A stretch of 64,000 bases of DNA from Leifsonia sp. Root4 (GCF_001425085.1 NZ_LMDN01000003.1:126763-190762), one strand, 5' to 3'; shown: positions 41,580 through 49,889, counted from the stretch's first letter. Numbers and translations are program-made. The notes: generated from the sequence alone by a model not told the origin.

Positions 41580-42564
41580 GGGTCCGTCGCTGAACGCGCT
41601 GCATGAGCGCGTTCTGGCCGAACACGGGCGGCACGCGAAGATCGTCTCGGCCGAGCGCGTCGTGAGCGGCGGCATCCGGGGCTTCTTCGCCAAGCAGCAT
41701 TTCGAGGTCACGGTCGAGCTCCCGGAGTCCGGCAGTCACGGCGTGCACAGCATGAGCCTGCCGACCCGGGTCGGCCTTGCCGCACTGCTGGAGGATGCCG
41801 ACAGCGCCGAACGGCAACTACTCGACGCACCGCTCGTCGAGCAGCCATCGACGGCCAGGCCGGACTTCGCCGCGCTGCTGGCGCAGATGACCTTCGACAC
41901 GGCCCAGACGATCGAGAACCCCGTCCCGCGGGCCCCGGTCGCCGGGCTGCTGCCCATCACCGCCGCCGCGTTCTCGCCGGCCTCCCCGGCGGCGATCGGG
42001 GCAGCCATCGATGCCGTGCCGGCGGCCGGTCCTCCGCCGCAGCCGCTGCAGAGCCCGGGCGACCTCGTGCTGTGCATCGGCGTGCGCGCGGATGCCGAGC
42101 TGCTCGCCCGGGACTGGGCCGAAGGCTCGGGCGCCGAACTCATCCGCTGTGCGCCGCGAGGCACGGGCGTCGTCGAGCCGGTTCCCTCCGAGCCCGTGCT
42201 CTCCGATCGCCGCGACGCCGCGGCTGCGCGGGCGCGCGGCGTCCAGCGCGGGGCGGCCTGCATCGCCGTGCTCGGCCTCGCCCCGCTCGGCGCCGATGCC
42301 GATGCCACAGCCGTGGACGGCCGCGAACGCCAACTCGGCGTCGCTGCCGGCATCCTGCCCGATCAGCTCTGGCTCGTCGTCGACGTCAGCCGCAAGCCCG
42401 AGGACACAGCCGCGTGGGTCGCCGCCTGCCGCGAAGCACTCGATGTGCACGGTGTCGTCGCGATCGGCGGCGCCGAGACCTCCACCCCGCACTCCGTCGA
42501 GGCGCTCGGTTTGCCCGTGCTGTGGGCTCACAACTCCAACACGCGAAAGGATAGGCTGAGCTGA
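41557..42564 (+). CDS. FlhF-like protein with a degenerate G domain
   Basis: About 335 residues between flhA and csrA. The first 60 (LEGPSLNALHERVLAEHGRH, AKIVSAERVVSGGIRGFF) resemble the N-terminal domain of FlhF. After a Pro/Ala linker, the C-terminal part runs parallel to the FlhF SRP-type GTPase: LVLCIGVRADAELLARDW takes the place of the P-loop region, and DQLWLVVDVSRKPEDT with ALGLPVLW the late strands. The P-loop GxxGxGKTT and TKxD motifs are missing, so GTP binding is unlikely. No ATG/GTG/TTG starts near the conserved N-terminus; CTG 41557, seven bases after GGGGGTGG, is proposed. GTG 41434, deep inside flhA, is the only canonical upstream choice. The stop overlaps csrA. Confidence 0.6.
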   Translation: MSRQLRLEGPSLNALHERVLAEHGRHAKIVSAERVVSGGIRGFFAKQHFEVTVELPESGSHGVHSMSLPTRVGLAALLEDADSAERQLLDAPLVEQPSTARPDFAALLAQMTFDTAQTIENPVPRAPVAGLLPITAAAFSPASPAAIGAAIDAVPAAGPPPQPLQSPGDLVLCIGVRADAELLARDWAEGSGAELIRCAPRGTGVVEPVPSEPVLSDRRDAAAARARGVQRGAACIAVLGLAPLGADADATAVDGRERQLGVAAGILPDQLWLVVDVSRKPEDTAAWVAACREALDVHGVVAIGGAETSTPHSVEALGLPVLWAHNSNTRKDRLS

Positions 42565-42812
42565 TGCTTGTCTTGACGCGAAAACCAGGGGAGAAGATCC
42601 TCATCGGTGACGACATCGTCATCACCGTTCTCGACGCGCGCGGCGACAGCATCCGCATCGGGGTGGACGCCCCGCGCGGGATCAAGATCCAGCGCTCAGA
42701 GGTCGTCCAGGCCGTCGCGGATGCCAATGTCGCGGCCACGACCGCCGGTGCCGACGACGAGCAGCGACTCGTGCAGAGCCTCGGCAAGCTCACCCCGCCA
42801 CCGGCGGAATAG
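42564..42812 (+). CDS. csrA: Carbon storage regulator CsrA
   Basis: An 82-residue RNA-binding dimer that blocks translation by binding GGA motifs. The CsrA core MLVLTRKPGEKILIGDDIVI, then GDSIRIGVDAPRGIKIQRSE, is intact, including the conserved arginine in the second strand. A 20-residue tail extends past the family norm of about 60. The ATG overlaps the preceding stop, placing csrA at the end of the fliM operon under FliA control. With FliW and the flagellin leader it likely forms a feedback loop. Confidence 0.97.
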   Translation: MLVLTRKPGEKILIGDDIVITVLDARGDSIRIGVDAPRGIKIQRSEVVQAVADANVAATTAGADDEQRLVQSLGKLTPPPAE

Positions 42813-42872
42813 CCGCGCCGTCCGCGTGGTTCTTGTCGGAGGCGAACGCACTCACGAACCAAGGAGGCACGG

Positions 42873-43919
42873 ATGACGCGGGCACTGGAACTCGGAATCG
42901 ACACATTCGGCGACGTCACCTTCGACGCCGACGGGCATCCGCTCTCACACGGTGAGGTGCTGCGCAATCTCGTCGAACAGGGTGCGCGAGCCGATCTGAT
43001 GGGCCTCGATTTCATCGGCATCGGCGAGCACCACCGTGCCGATTTCGCCGTCTCCGCCCCGGATGTCGTGCTCGCGGCGATCGCGGCGAAGACCGAGCGC
43101 ATACACCTGGGCTCGGCCGTCACCGTGCTCAGCAGCGACGACCCGGTTCGTGTCTACCAGCGCTTCGCGACGCTCGACGGCATCTCGGGCGGGCGCGCGG
43201 AGGTGATCCTCGGGCGCGGCTCGTTCACCGAATCCTTCCCGTTGTTCGGCCTCTCGCTTGAGCGCTACGAGGAACTGTTCGAGGAGAAACTCGAACTCTT
43301 CGTCGAGCTGATCAAGCAGGGCCCGGTGAGCTGGCAGGGCACCGTCCGATCGGGGCTGAATGAGCAGAATGTGTACCCGCACACCGAATCGGGAACGCTG
43401 CGCACCTGGGTCGGTGTCGGCGGGAGCCCGGAGTCCGTCGTGCGCACGGCACGCCACGGCCTACCGCTCATGCTGGCGATCATCGGCGGCAGCCCGGCGC
43501 GATTCGCGCCGTATGTCGAGCTCTACCACCGCGCACTCGCTCAGTACGCTCAGCCGGCGCAGCCGGTCGGCATCCACTCGCCCGGTCACGTCGCCGAGAC
43601 CGATGCGATCGCCCGCGAGCAGCTCTGGCCACACTACTCGGTGATGCAGGAGCGCATCGGCCGGGAACGCGGCTGGCCGCCGATGACCCGCGAACAGTTC
43701 GAGGATTCAGCCGGGCCGGACGGCGCGCTCTACGTCGGATCGCCAGAGACGGTCGCGCAGAAGATCGCGGCCGCGGTCACCGTGCTCAGCGCCGAACGCT
43801 TCGACCTCAAGTACAGCAACGGCACGATGCCGCACGCGCAGCTCATGCAGAGCATCGAACTGTACGGCAGCGCCGTCGCGCCCCGCGTTCGGGAGCTCCT
43901 CGCCGAATCGGTAGACTGA
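42873..43919 (+). CDS. LLM class flavin-dependent oxidoreductase
   Basis: A 348-residue luciferase-like (bacterial luciferase/F420 reductase superfamily) enzyme. Landmarks are MGLDFIGIGEHHRADFAVSA, then HLGSAVTVLSSDDPVRVYQR with FATLDGISGGRAEVILGRGS, and VGSPETVAQKIAAAV near the C-terminus. FMN or F420 could be the cofactor; the substrate is unknown. The ATG has AAGGAGG about seven bases upstream. It lies 60 bases past csrA on the same strand without a visible terminator, so partial read-through is possible, but no flagellar role is implied. Confidence 0.92.
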   Translation: MTRALELGIDTFGDVTFDADGHPLSHGEVLRNLVEQGARADLMGLDFIGIGEHHRADFAVSAPDVVLAAIAAKTERIHLGSAVTVLSSDDPVRVYQRFATLDGISGGRAEVILGRGSFTESFPLFGLSLERYEELFEEKLELFVELIKQGPVSWQGTVRSGLNEQNVYPHTESGTLRTWVGVGGSPESVVRTARHGLPLMLAIIGGSPARFAPYVELYHRALAQYAQPAQPVGIHSPGHVAETDAIAREQLWPHYSVMQERIGRERGWPPMTREQFEDSAGPDGALYVGSPETVAQKIAAAVTVLSAERFDLKYSNGTMPHAQLMQSIELYGSAVAPRVRELLAESVD

Positions 43920-43983
43920 GGGGTATCCCCATCAGGCAACGAGGCCATGCACGGTGACCCCCTGCGGCCGCGCGAAGGAACCC

Positions 43984-45435
43984 GTGACTCAACAGTTTGA
44001 CGCCCACCGCACCCACTGGATCGGCCGTGAAGAACGCGCCGAGGCGATGATCCCCATCATCGGCAGCCTCTACCGCGATCACGGGGTGGTGACCTCGGTT
44101 CATGGCAGGCGGCTGCTGAATCGCTCGGCCATCGGGCTGCTCAAGGCACACAAGTTCGCGAAGCAGGTCGACGGCGCCGAGCTCGACGTCGACGACACGA
44201 TGCGGGTTCTCGAGACGCTGCGCGCGCTCCGGCCCGGCCCGGCATCCATCGACATCGCCCGTCTCGTCTCCGGCTTCGCCGAGCGCGGCGACGGGCGCAC
44301 GCTCGAGGAGTTCGTTCGCGACGAACTCCAGCCCGTCCTGAACGGTGACGGCGCGCCGAGTGGCGGCACGGATGTCGTGCTCTACGGTTTCGGGCGCATC
44401 GGCCGTCTGCTCGCCCGCATCCTGATCGCACACGCCGGCCACGGCGATGGCTTGCGCTTGCGGGCGATCGTCGTGCGCAAGGGCTCGGCCAACGACCTCG
44501 TGAAGCGGGCGAGCCTGCTGCGCAGGGATTCCGTACACGGCTCGTTCGAGGGCACGATCACCGTCGACGAGCAGAACAACACGATCCTCGCCAACGGCAC
44601 GCTGATCCAGGTGATCTACTCCAACGACCCGGCGTCGATCGACTACACCGCGTTCGGAATCACCAACGCCATCGTCGTCGACAACACCGGGCGCTGGCGC
44701 GATGCGGAGGGGCTCGGCCAGCACCTCGCCTGCCCCGGGGTGTCCCGCGTGCTGCTCACCGCGCCAGGCAAGGGCGCGCTGAAGAACATCGTGCACGGCA
44801 TCAACCACGACGCCATCACCGCCGATGACACCATCCTCTCCGCCGCATCCTGCACCACCAACGCCATCACCCCGGTGCTCAAGGCTGTCAACGAGCGGTA
44901 CGGCGTCGTGCACGGGCACGTCGAGACGGTGCACTCCTTCACCAACGACCAGAACCTGATCGACAACTTCCACTCCGGCGATCGTCGCGGTCGATCCGCG
45001 GCGCTGAACATGGTGATCACCGAGACCGGTGCAGCGCAGGCCGTGGCCAAGGCGTTGCCGGAACTGGCGGGCAAGCTCACGGGCAGCGCGATCAGGGTGC
45101 CGACCCCCAATGTCTCGCTGGCGATCCTCAACCTGCGCCTGGAGACGACGCCGAGCCGCGACGAGGTGAACGCCTACCTGCGCGAACTCTCGCTCGGATC
45201 GACCCTGCGCCAGCAGATCGACTTCATCGATTCCCCGGATGTCGTGTCCACCGACTTCGTCGGCTCGCACCGTGCCGGCATCGTCGACGGCCTCGCAACG
45301 ATCGCGACCGAGAACAACCTCGTGCTCTACGTCTGGTACGACAACGAGTTCGGCTACAGCTGCCAGGTCGTTCGTGTGCTCGAGGAGATGGCTCAGACCC
45401 ATCCCACCGTGCTGCCGGAGCGTGCCGCGGTCTAG
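43984..45435 (+). CDS. gap: Glyceraldehyde-3-phosphate dehydrogenase, long form
   Basis: About 483 residues, converting glyceraldehyde 3-phosphate and phosphate to 1,3-bisphosphoglycerate with NAD(P). An extra N-terminal domain of about 125 residues (REERAEAMIPIIGSLYRDHG) precedes the Rossmann fold DVVLYGFGRIGRLLARILIA. The catalytic cysteine lies in SAASCTTNAITPVLKA, and the close is WYDNEFGYSCQVVRVLEEM. This long architecture resembles the second GAPDH (GapB type) of corynebacteria, often linked to gluconeogenesis. GTG 43984 fits the GapB N-terminus and has AAGGAA upstream; GTG 43954 would add ten residues. Confidence 0.93.
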   Translation: MTQQFDAHRTHWIGREERAEAMIPIIGSLYRDHGVVTSVHGRRLLNRSAIGLLKAHKFAKQVDGAELDVDDTMRVLETLRALRPGPASIDIARLVSGFAERGDGRTLEEFVRDELQPVLNGDGAPSGGTDVVLYGFGRIGRLLARILIAHAGHGDGLRLRAIVVRKGSANDLVKRASLLRRDSVHGSFEGTITVDEQNNTILANGTLIQVIYSNDPASIDYTAFGITNAIVVDNTGRWRDAEGLGQHLACPGVSRVLLTAPGKGALKNIVHGINHDAITADDTILSAASCTTNAITPVLKAVNERYGVVHGHVETVHSFTNDQNLIDNFHSGDRRGRSAALNMVITETGAAQAVAKALPELAGKLTGSAIRVPTPNVSLAILNLRLETTPSRDEVNAYLRELSLGSTLRQQIDFIDSPDVVSTDFVGSHRAGIVDGLATIATENNLVLYVWYDNEFGYSCQVVRVLEEMAQTHPTVLPERAAV

Positions 45436-45448
45436 CCGCGACCCCGAC

Positions 45449-45623
45449 GGTCGAGTAGGCCGCCCGCGGCCTCCGCTGGTCGAGTAGGCCGCCCGCGGCC
45501 GTATCGAGACCGAGGCCCCTGCGAAAGCTCGTGTCCGTGAGGTCTCGATACGCTCGTTCCTCGCTACTCGACCAGCAAACCGTTCAGAACGGCGGAGCTG
45601 CTTCGACAGGCTCAACCAACGGG
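45449..45623. repeat. Dispersed intergenic repeat cluster
   Basis: Three copies of the GGTCGAGTAGG...GAGACC family, at 45449-45471 (partial), 45478-45511, and 45541-45574 in opposite orientation, are followed by one copy of the CTTCGACAGGCTCAACCAACG element (45601-45623). The first family also occurs at 67-110 and 300-335; the second is related to the 50587-50916 array. The cluster lies between convergent gap and acyltransferase genes and holds no credible ORF. Confidence 0.85.
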
Positions 45624-45649
45624 TGGCGGTTCGAGCGGAGCGGCGCTGC

Positions 45650-46450
45650 TCAGCTGTGCGGCTTGTGCTTGTCGGCCGCGCGCTCGGCGGCCTCGGCCTC
45701 GCGCCGGCGGTCACGCGCGGCGTCGGAGGCTGCGGCTTCCTCCGGCGTCGGGGCTGTTCCGCCGAGGTGTCGCGGTTGCCACCAGGCACCGGTGCCGTCG
45801 ACCGGGTAGCCGGTCTGCAGCGTGTCGACCATGCTCTGCAGCTTCTGCCGCAGTCGCGTGGTGAGTTCGTGCGGTTCGTCGGTGGGGCCAGCCGTGATCG
45901 GCTCGGCAATCGCGAAACAGATCGGCACCTTGTATGCCTCGCGCAGCGTCGGCTTGTGGTTCTTCGTCAGTAGGCGGTGCCCGCCCCACACCGCGACGGG
46001 GATCACCGGAACGCCGGCCTTCTGGGCCATACGCATCGCACCGCTCTTGAGCTCACGCACGGTGAACGACGCGTTCACTCCGGCCTCGGGGAAGACGCCG
46101 ACGAGTTCTCCGGCCTTGAGCGCCGCGACGGCGTTGTCGAACGCGGCGGCGCCCGCCTTCATGTTCACGGGGATGTGGTGCATGCCGCGCAGCAGCCAGC
46201 CGACGAGCGGATTGCGGAACGCGCTCTCCTTGGCCATGAAGCGCACGTGTCGTCGCGTGCCGAGGTAGACCACCCACTCGGTCAGCGCGAAATCGAGGTA
46301 GCCGAAGTGTGTGATGGCGAGGACCGCACCCCCGTCGCGCGGGATGTGCTCGATGCCGGTGACGGAGCGTCGCAGGCGTAATGCGCCGAAGAGCCCGCGG
46401 CCGATGGCGATCATCGTCGAGTAGACGGGTTCGATCCTGTGAGTGGCCAT
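45650..46450 (-). CDS. plsC: 1-acyl-sn-glycerol-3-phosphate acyltransferase family protein
   Basis: A 266-residue PlsC-type acyltransferase acting at the inner face of the membrane in phospholipid synthesis. The catalytic HX4D motif is HFGYLD, and the acceptor-binding motif is VFPEAGVNASF. A third block, GVPVIPVAVWGG, is present. The C-terminus is a charged, Ala/Glu/Arg-rich tail of about 40 residues. ATG 46450 begins the conserved part. The window has a second PlsC paralogue at 60265. Confidence 0.9.
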   Translation of the reverse strand: MATHRIEPVYSTMIAIGRGLFGALRLRRSVTGIEHIPRDGGAVLAITHFGYLDFALTEWVVYLGTRRHVRFMAKESAFRNPLVGWLLRGMHHIPVNMKAGAAAFDNAVAALKAGELVGVFPEAGVNASFTVRELKSGAMRMAQKAGVPVIPVAVWGGHRLLTKNHKPTLREAYKVPICFAIAEPITAGPTDEPHELTTRLRQKLQSMVDTLQTGYPVDGTGAWWQPRHLGGTAPTPEEAAASDAARDRRREAEAAERAADKHKPHS

Positions 46451-46501
46451 AACTGAACTGTACGGCCGCGCATATGCCGGCCGCGACATGCAGATGGGAC
46501 G

Positions 46502-46879
46502 TTACTCCCGTTCGCCACGCAACCGTTCGATCTCACGCCTGTCACGTTTCGTGGGGCGGCCCGCCCCGCGATCGCGAACGGGCAGGAGCGCCAACTCGGA
46601 CTTCGGCGGGGGAGGTGGGGTGTTGTCGGTGTAACACTCGGCGGCCACATCCGCGCCGACTCTCTTGACGAGTAGGCGTCGAGCGACCACGATCCGGTCG
46701 AAGCCGGAGATCCGAATGCGGATCTCATCGCCGATGCGAACGCCCTGCGCCGCCTTGACCCGCTCGCCGTTCACCCGCACGTGACCAGAGCGGCAGGCCG
46801 CTGTTGCTGCAGAGCGCGTTTTGAAGAGGCGGACGGCCCAGAGCCAGCTGTCGACGCGCGTCGTGCCCTCCTGTGCCAT
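46502..46879 (-). CDS. hslR: S4-domain RNA-binding protein (Hsp15/HslR-like)
   Basis: A 125-residue S4-domain protein. The S4 fold reads TRVDSWLWAVRLFKTRSAAT, then ACRSGHVRVNGERVKAAQGV, followed by GDEIRIRISGF, and a basic C-terminus (GRPTKRDRREIERLRGERE). This is the Hsp15 layout; in Escherichia coli Hsp15 binds stalled 50S subunits carrying nascent chains. The start codon lies inside the first unit of a 19-bp tandem repeat. Confidence 0.9.
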   Translation of the reverse strand: MAQEGTTRVDSWLWAVRLFKTRSAATAACRSGHVRVNGERVKAAQGVRIGDEIRIRISGFDRIVVARRLLVKRVGADVAAECYTDNTPPPPPKSELALLPVRDRGAGRPTKRDRREIERLRGERE

Positions 46880-46970
46880 GACTCGAGCCTAGGGCCATGA
46901 CTCGAACCGGGGGCCATGACTCGAGCCGAGGGCCGTGACTGGAGCGTCGGATCATGACTGGAGCATCGGG
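46876..46970. repeat. 19-bp tandem repeat, five units, over the hslR start
   Basis: Five consecutive 19-bp units begin at 46876, 46895, 46914, 46933 and 46952, each like CCATGACTCGAGCCNNGGG, the last two more diverged. The hslR start codon is inside the first unit, and each further unit carries another minus-strand ATG or similar start. The plus-strand membrane protein gene begins 28 bases beyond. Confidence 0.85.
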
Positions 46971-46997
46971 GAGCGTAGCCTTGAGCTGGAGGAACGC

Positions 46998-47555
46998 ATG
47001 ACCCTGGAATCACTCTTTCTCGCGCTCGACCGCATCGCGGGCGGGCGCACGGCGGGAATCACGATCCCCGAAGACATGAGACAGCACCCGCGCACCCGCC
47101 GCAGTTTCGTCTGGATCACGTGGCTCCTGGCCGCAGAACTTCTGATCGGCAGCGCGGCCGTGGTCGTCGCCGTCGCACTCTGGCTCGATGGCATCGAGAT
47201 TCCTTTCGCCGTGTGGATGCGCTCGCTCGTCGTGCTCGCCATGACGATGACACTGTTCTATTTCGCCTGGCGTGCCCAGCGCGGCTTCTACTGGGCGTAC
47301 TCGCGGCTGCGCCTGTTCAGCAAGATCTTCCCCGTTGTCACGCTCGTGATTGCGGCGATCCCCGGCCTGTACCCGCTCTGGATGGTGACGGAGCAGATCA
47401 TCTTCAGTCTGATCCTCATCGGTGTCGCCGACGTCTTGGACAGCGACCACATGCGCGAGGCCTTCCCGAAACCGAAGCGGGCCGTGCAGCGTGCCGGTGC
47501 AGAGTTCCTGGGCGCAGGCTCCGCCGGCGCAGATCCCGTGAAAGCGATCGCATGA
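46998..47555 (+). CDS. Membrane protein, function unknown
   Basis: About 185 residues with four likely membrane helices (VWITWLLAAELLIGSAAVVV; VWMRSLVVLAMTMTLFYFAW; RLFSKIFPVVTLVIAAIPGL; MVTEQIIFSLILIGVADVL). The basic loop WRAQRGFYWAYSRLRLFSK lies between helices two and three. No family is recognised. ATG 46998 has GGAGGA upstream. The stop overlaps the NUDIX gene ATG, so the two are co-translated. Confidence 0.8.
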   Translation: MTLESLFLALDRIAGGRTAGITIPEDMRQHPRTRRSFVWITWLLAAELLIGSAAVVVAVALWLDGIEIPFAVWMRSLVVLAMTMTLFYFAWRAQRGFYWAYSRLRLFSKIFPVVTLVIAAIPGLYPLWMVTEQIIFSLILIGVADVLDSDHMREAFPKPKRAVQRAGAEFLGAGSAGADPVKAIA

Positions 47556-48034
47556 GTGTGCCGACGCGGCCGCGCGACAGTGGGGACGCCTGGGTGTTCG
47601 GGCAGGACGGCAGCAAGTTCTGGGGCCGTTTCGGTGCGGCCGGCCTGCTCGTGTGCGATCAGGCCAGGGGAGTGCTGCTCCAGCACCGCGCCGAGTGGAG
47701 CCACCACGGCGGAACGTGGGGTCTTCCCGGCGGGGCACGCCACGACGGCGAGAGCGCGACGCACGCCGCGCTCCGTGAGGCCAACGAGGAGGCCGGGGTT
47801 CCGGCTGCCGCGTTGCGCGTGCTCGGTGAATCGGTCTTCGACAAGGGCTTCTGGAGCTACACGACGGTGATCGCGGAGGTGGTCGAGCCATTCGACGCCG
47901 TGATCAGCGATCCGGAGAGCATCGCCCTCGAGTGGGTGCACCCGGCGGATGTCGAGCTCCGGCCGTTGCACCCCGGATTCGCCGCGGCGTGGCCGGCGTT
48001 GCGCCTCCGGCTTCCGAGGGCGGCTGCTGGATAG
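47552..48034 (+). CDS. NUDIX hydrolase
   Basis: A 160-residue pyrophosphohydrolase. The Nudix box GX5EX7REUXEEXGU is met by GGARHDGESATHAALREANE followed by EAGV. The surrounding beta strands (GLLVCDQARGVLLQHRAEWS) are as expected. The nucleotide or nucleotide-derivative substrate is unknown. It overlaps the upstream membrane protein by four bases and is followed 10 bases later by pgsA. Confidence 0.92.
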   Translation: MSVPTRPRDSGDAWVFGQDGSKFWGRFGAAGLLVCDQARGVLLQHRAEWSHHGGTWGLPGGARHDGESATHAALREANEEAGVPAAALRVLGESVFDKGFWSYTTVIAEVVEPFDAVISDPESIALEWVHPADVELRPLHPGFAAAWPALRLRLPRAAAG

Positions 48035-48044
48035 ACTCGAAAGC

Positions 48045-48626
48045 GTGACCGGTCAGCCAGAACTCAGCAACCGTGTCTTCACGGTGCCCAACATTCTGAG
48101 CTTCGGCCGGTTGCTACTCGTGCCCGTCTTCCTCGTCCTGCTCATGCAGGGGCGGGATGCCGCAGCGCTCACCGTACTTGTCATCGCCAGCCTCACCGAC
48201 TTCCTCGACGGCTACATCGCGCGCCGCTTCAACCAGATGAGCCGGCTCGGCCAGCTCCTCGACCCGGCGGCGGACCGGCTGTACATCTTCGCCGCGATCA
48301 TCGGCCTCGCCTCGAGAGAATTGGTCCCGTGGTGGCTGGTCGCCGTCATCGTCGGCCGCGATCTCCTGCTGCTGGTGCTCGGCATCGTGCTCGCCAACTA
48401 CGGCTATGGCCCGCTGCCGGTGCACCTGCTCGGCAAGGTCGCCACCTTCGCGCTCTTCCTCGGGATGCCGCTGATCATGCTCGGCCTCGCCGTTCCCGCT
48501 CTCGCGCCGTTCAGCCAGCCGGTGGCGTGGGCGATCACGCTCTGGGGTGCCTTCCTCTATTGGTGGGCCGGAGCGATCTACCTTATTGAAACGCTGCGTG
48601 TCATCAAGCCGGTGCCGGCAAAATGA
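48045..48626 (+). CDS. pgsA: CDP-alcohol phosphatidyltransferase (PgsA-like)
   Basis: A 193-residue integral membrane enzyme of phospholipid synthesis. The CDP-alcohol phosphatidyltransferase motif is met by DFLDGYIARRFNQMSRLGQL then LDPAADR. Its opening, RVFTVPNILSFGRLLLVPVF, is typical of PgsA (phosphatidylglycerophosphate synthase); a cardiolipin-synthase-type role is also possible. Around five to six membrane helices are seen. GTG 48045 begins the conserved part. Confidence 0.88.
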   Translation: MTGQPELSNRVFTVPNILSFGRLLLVPVFLVLLMQGRDAAALTVLVIASLTDFLDGYIARRFNQMSRLGQLLDPAADRLYIFAAIIGLASRELVPWWLVAVIVGRDLLLLVLGIVLANYGYGPLPVHLLGKVATFALFLGMPLIMLGLAVPALAPFSQPVAWAITLWGAFLYWWAGAIYLIETLRVIKPVPAK

Positions 48627-48687
48627 GAGCCGGCCGTGTGGCACTGCCGCGCCAATCCGATACGCTGGATATATAGGGGAGGTTACC

Positions 48688-49191
48688 GTGGTTGATTCCG
48701 AGCAGGAGAACTCGAGTGATGAGAGCGCTGCGCCGTTGAATCACACTCAGGCGCACCCGAAACTGGTGGACACGACGCTGGCATTCAGCCGCGAGCTGGC
48801 CGCACAGCTGGTCGCCATTGATGGCGATATCAGCGAGGAAGAGGCAGAAGCCATTGCGGCGCTGCCCTCCGGATCGGCGCTTTTGATCGTGCGCCGTGGC
48901 CCCAATAGTGGGGCACGCTTCCTCCTCGACAGCGATGTCACGAGCGCCGGGCGCCACCCGGATGCCGACATCTTCCTCGACGATGTGACGGTGTCGCGTC
49001 GGCACGCAGAGTTCCTTCGCCACGGCACGGCGTTCGAGGTCAAAGACCTCGGCTCGCTCAACGGCACCTACTTCGACGGTGTTCGCATCGAGACCGCGCT
49101 GCTCAGCGACGGTGCCGAGGTCCAGGTCGGCAAGTTCCGACTCACCTTCTACGCCTCGCGGCTCGACCTCGCCCAGGCTGCGAGCGAATAG
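48688..49191 (+). CDS. garA: FHA-domain regulator, GarA/OdhI-like
   Basis: 167 residues. The FHA domain has GRHPDADIFLDDVTVSRRHA and LGSLNGTYFDGVRI. The N-terminus carries VDTTLAF (T29, T30), matching the ETTS-type threonines phosphorylated by PknB/PknG in GarA and OdhI. Unphosphorylated GarA/OdhI inhibits 2-oxoglutarate dehydrogenase and adjusts glutamate metabolism. GTG 48688 has AGGGGAGG six bases before it. It sits directly before ftsR, an order conserved in actinobacteria. Confidence 0.9.
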   Translation: MVDSEQENSSDESAAPLNHTQAHPKLVDTTLAFSRELAAQLVAIDGDISEEEAEAIAALPSGSALLIVRRGPNSGARFLLDSDVTSAGRHPDADIFLDDVTVSRRHAEFLRHGTAFEVKDLGSLNGTYFDGVRIETALLSDGAEVQVGKFRLTFYASRLDLAQAASE

Positions 49192-49889
49192 TGCCCGCAT
49201 CCACGGCCAGGGCGCGGGTGGCTGGGTCTGCTCCGCGACTGAGCATTGGGCAGGTTCTCGCGCACCTGAATCCCGAGTTTCCGGATCTCACACCATCGAA
49301 ACTCCGCTTTCTTGAGGAGCAGGGGCTCGTCTCGCCTGCCCGCACAGAGTCGGGCTACCGCAAGTTCTGCGCGGCCGATGTCGAGCGCCTGCAGCTGATC
49401 CTCTCGATGCAGCGGGACCACTACCTGCCGCTCAAGGTGATCCGCAGCCACCTGGCCGAGATCGATGCCGGGCGCACGCCGAGCCTGCCCGGCGGCGCGG
49501 TATCGGCACCCTCGATGCTCTCGGCCGTTCGGCGCTACAGCCGCGACGAGCTGGTGCGGGAATCAGGCGCGAGCGCAGCCTTGCTCGACGACGCCATCGC
49601 CGCCTCGCTGGTCTCGCCGTCCGAGGTCTACACCGACGACTCGCTGAGCGTGTTGCGCGCGCTCGTCGAGCTGCAGCGATCCGGCATCGAGCCACGTCAT
49701 CTGCGTGGTTTCCGCGGTGCCGCCCAGCGTGAACTCGGACTCATCGAGTCGGCACTCGCACCACTGGCACGGCGCAAAGACCCATCGAGTCGGGCGCAGG
49801 TCATCGAGCGCGCACAGGACATCGCGGGGCAGCTGGAGGTCGTCCGCGGCAGCCTGATCCGCTCCGCGCTCACCCGTCTCGCACCGTGA
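49191..49889 (+). CDS. ftsR: MerR family regulator FtsR
   Basis: A 232-residue MerR-family transcription factor. The winged helix reads LSIGQVLAHLNPEFPDLTPS followed by KLRFLEEQGLVSPARTESGY, and the C-terminal part forms a helical dimer domain without metal-binding cysteines. It corresponds to mycobacterial Rv1828 and corynebacterial FtsR, which activates ftsZ. The GTG shares one base with the garA stop. Confidence 0.9.
   Translation: MPASTARARVAGSAPRLSIGQVLAHLNPEFPDLTPSKLRFLEEQGLVSPARTESGYRKFCAADVERLQLILSMQRDHYLPLKVIRSHLAEIDAGRTPSLPGGAVSAPSMLSAVRRYSRDELVRESGASAALLDDAIAASLVSPSEVYTDDSLSVLRALVELQRSGIEPRHLRGFRGAAQRELGLIESALAPLARRKDPSSRAQVIERAQDIAGQLEVVRGSLIRSALTRLAP

Noticed and set aside
11719-42812. 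Flagellar locus as a recently acquired island
   Set aside because: Codon and base use match the surrounding housekeeping genes, the abundant GGATGCC motif is present throughout, and no integrase, tRNA or direct repeats flank it.
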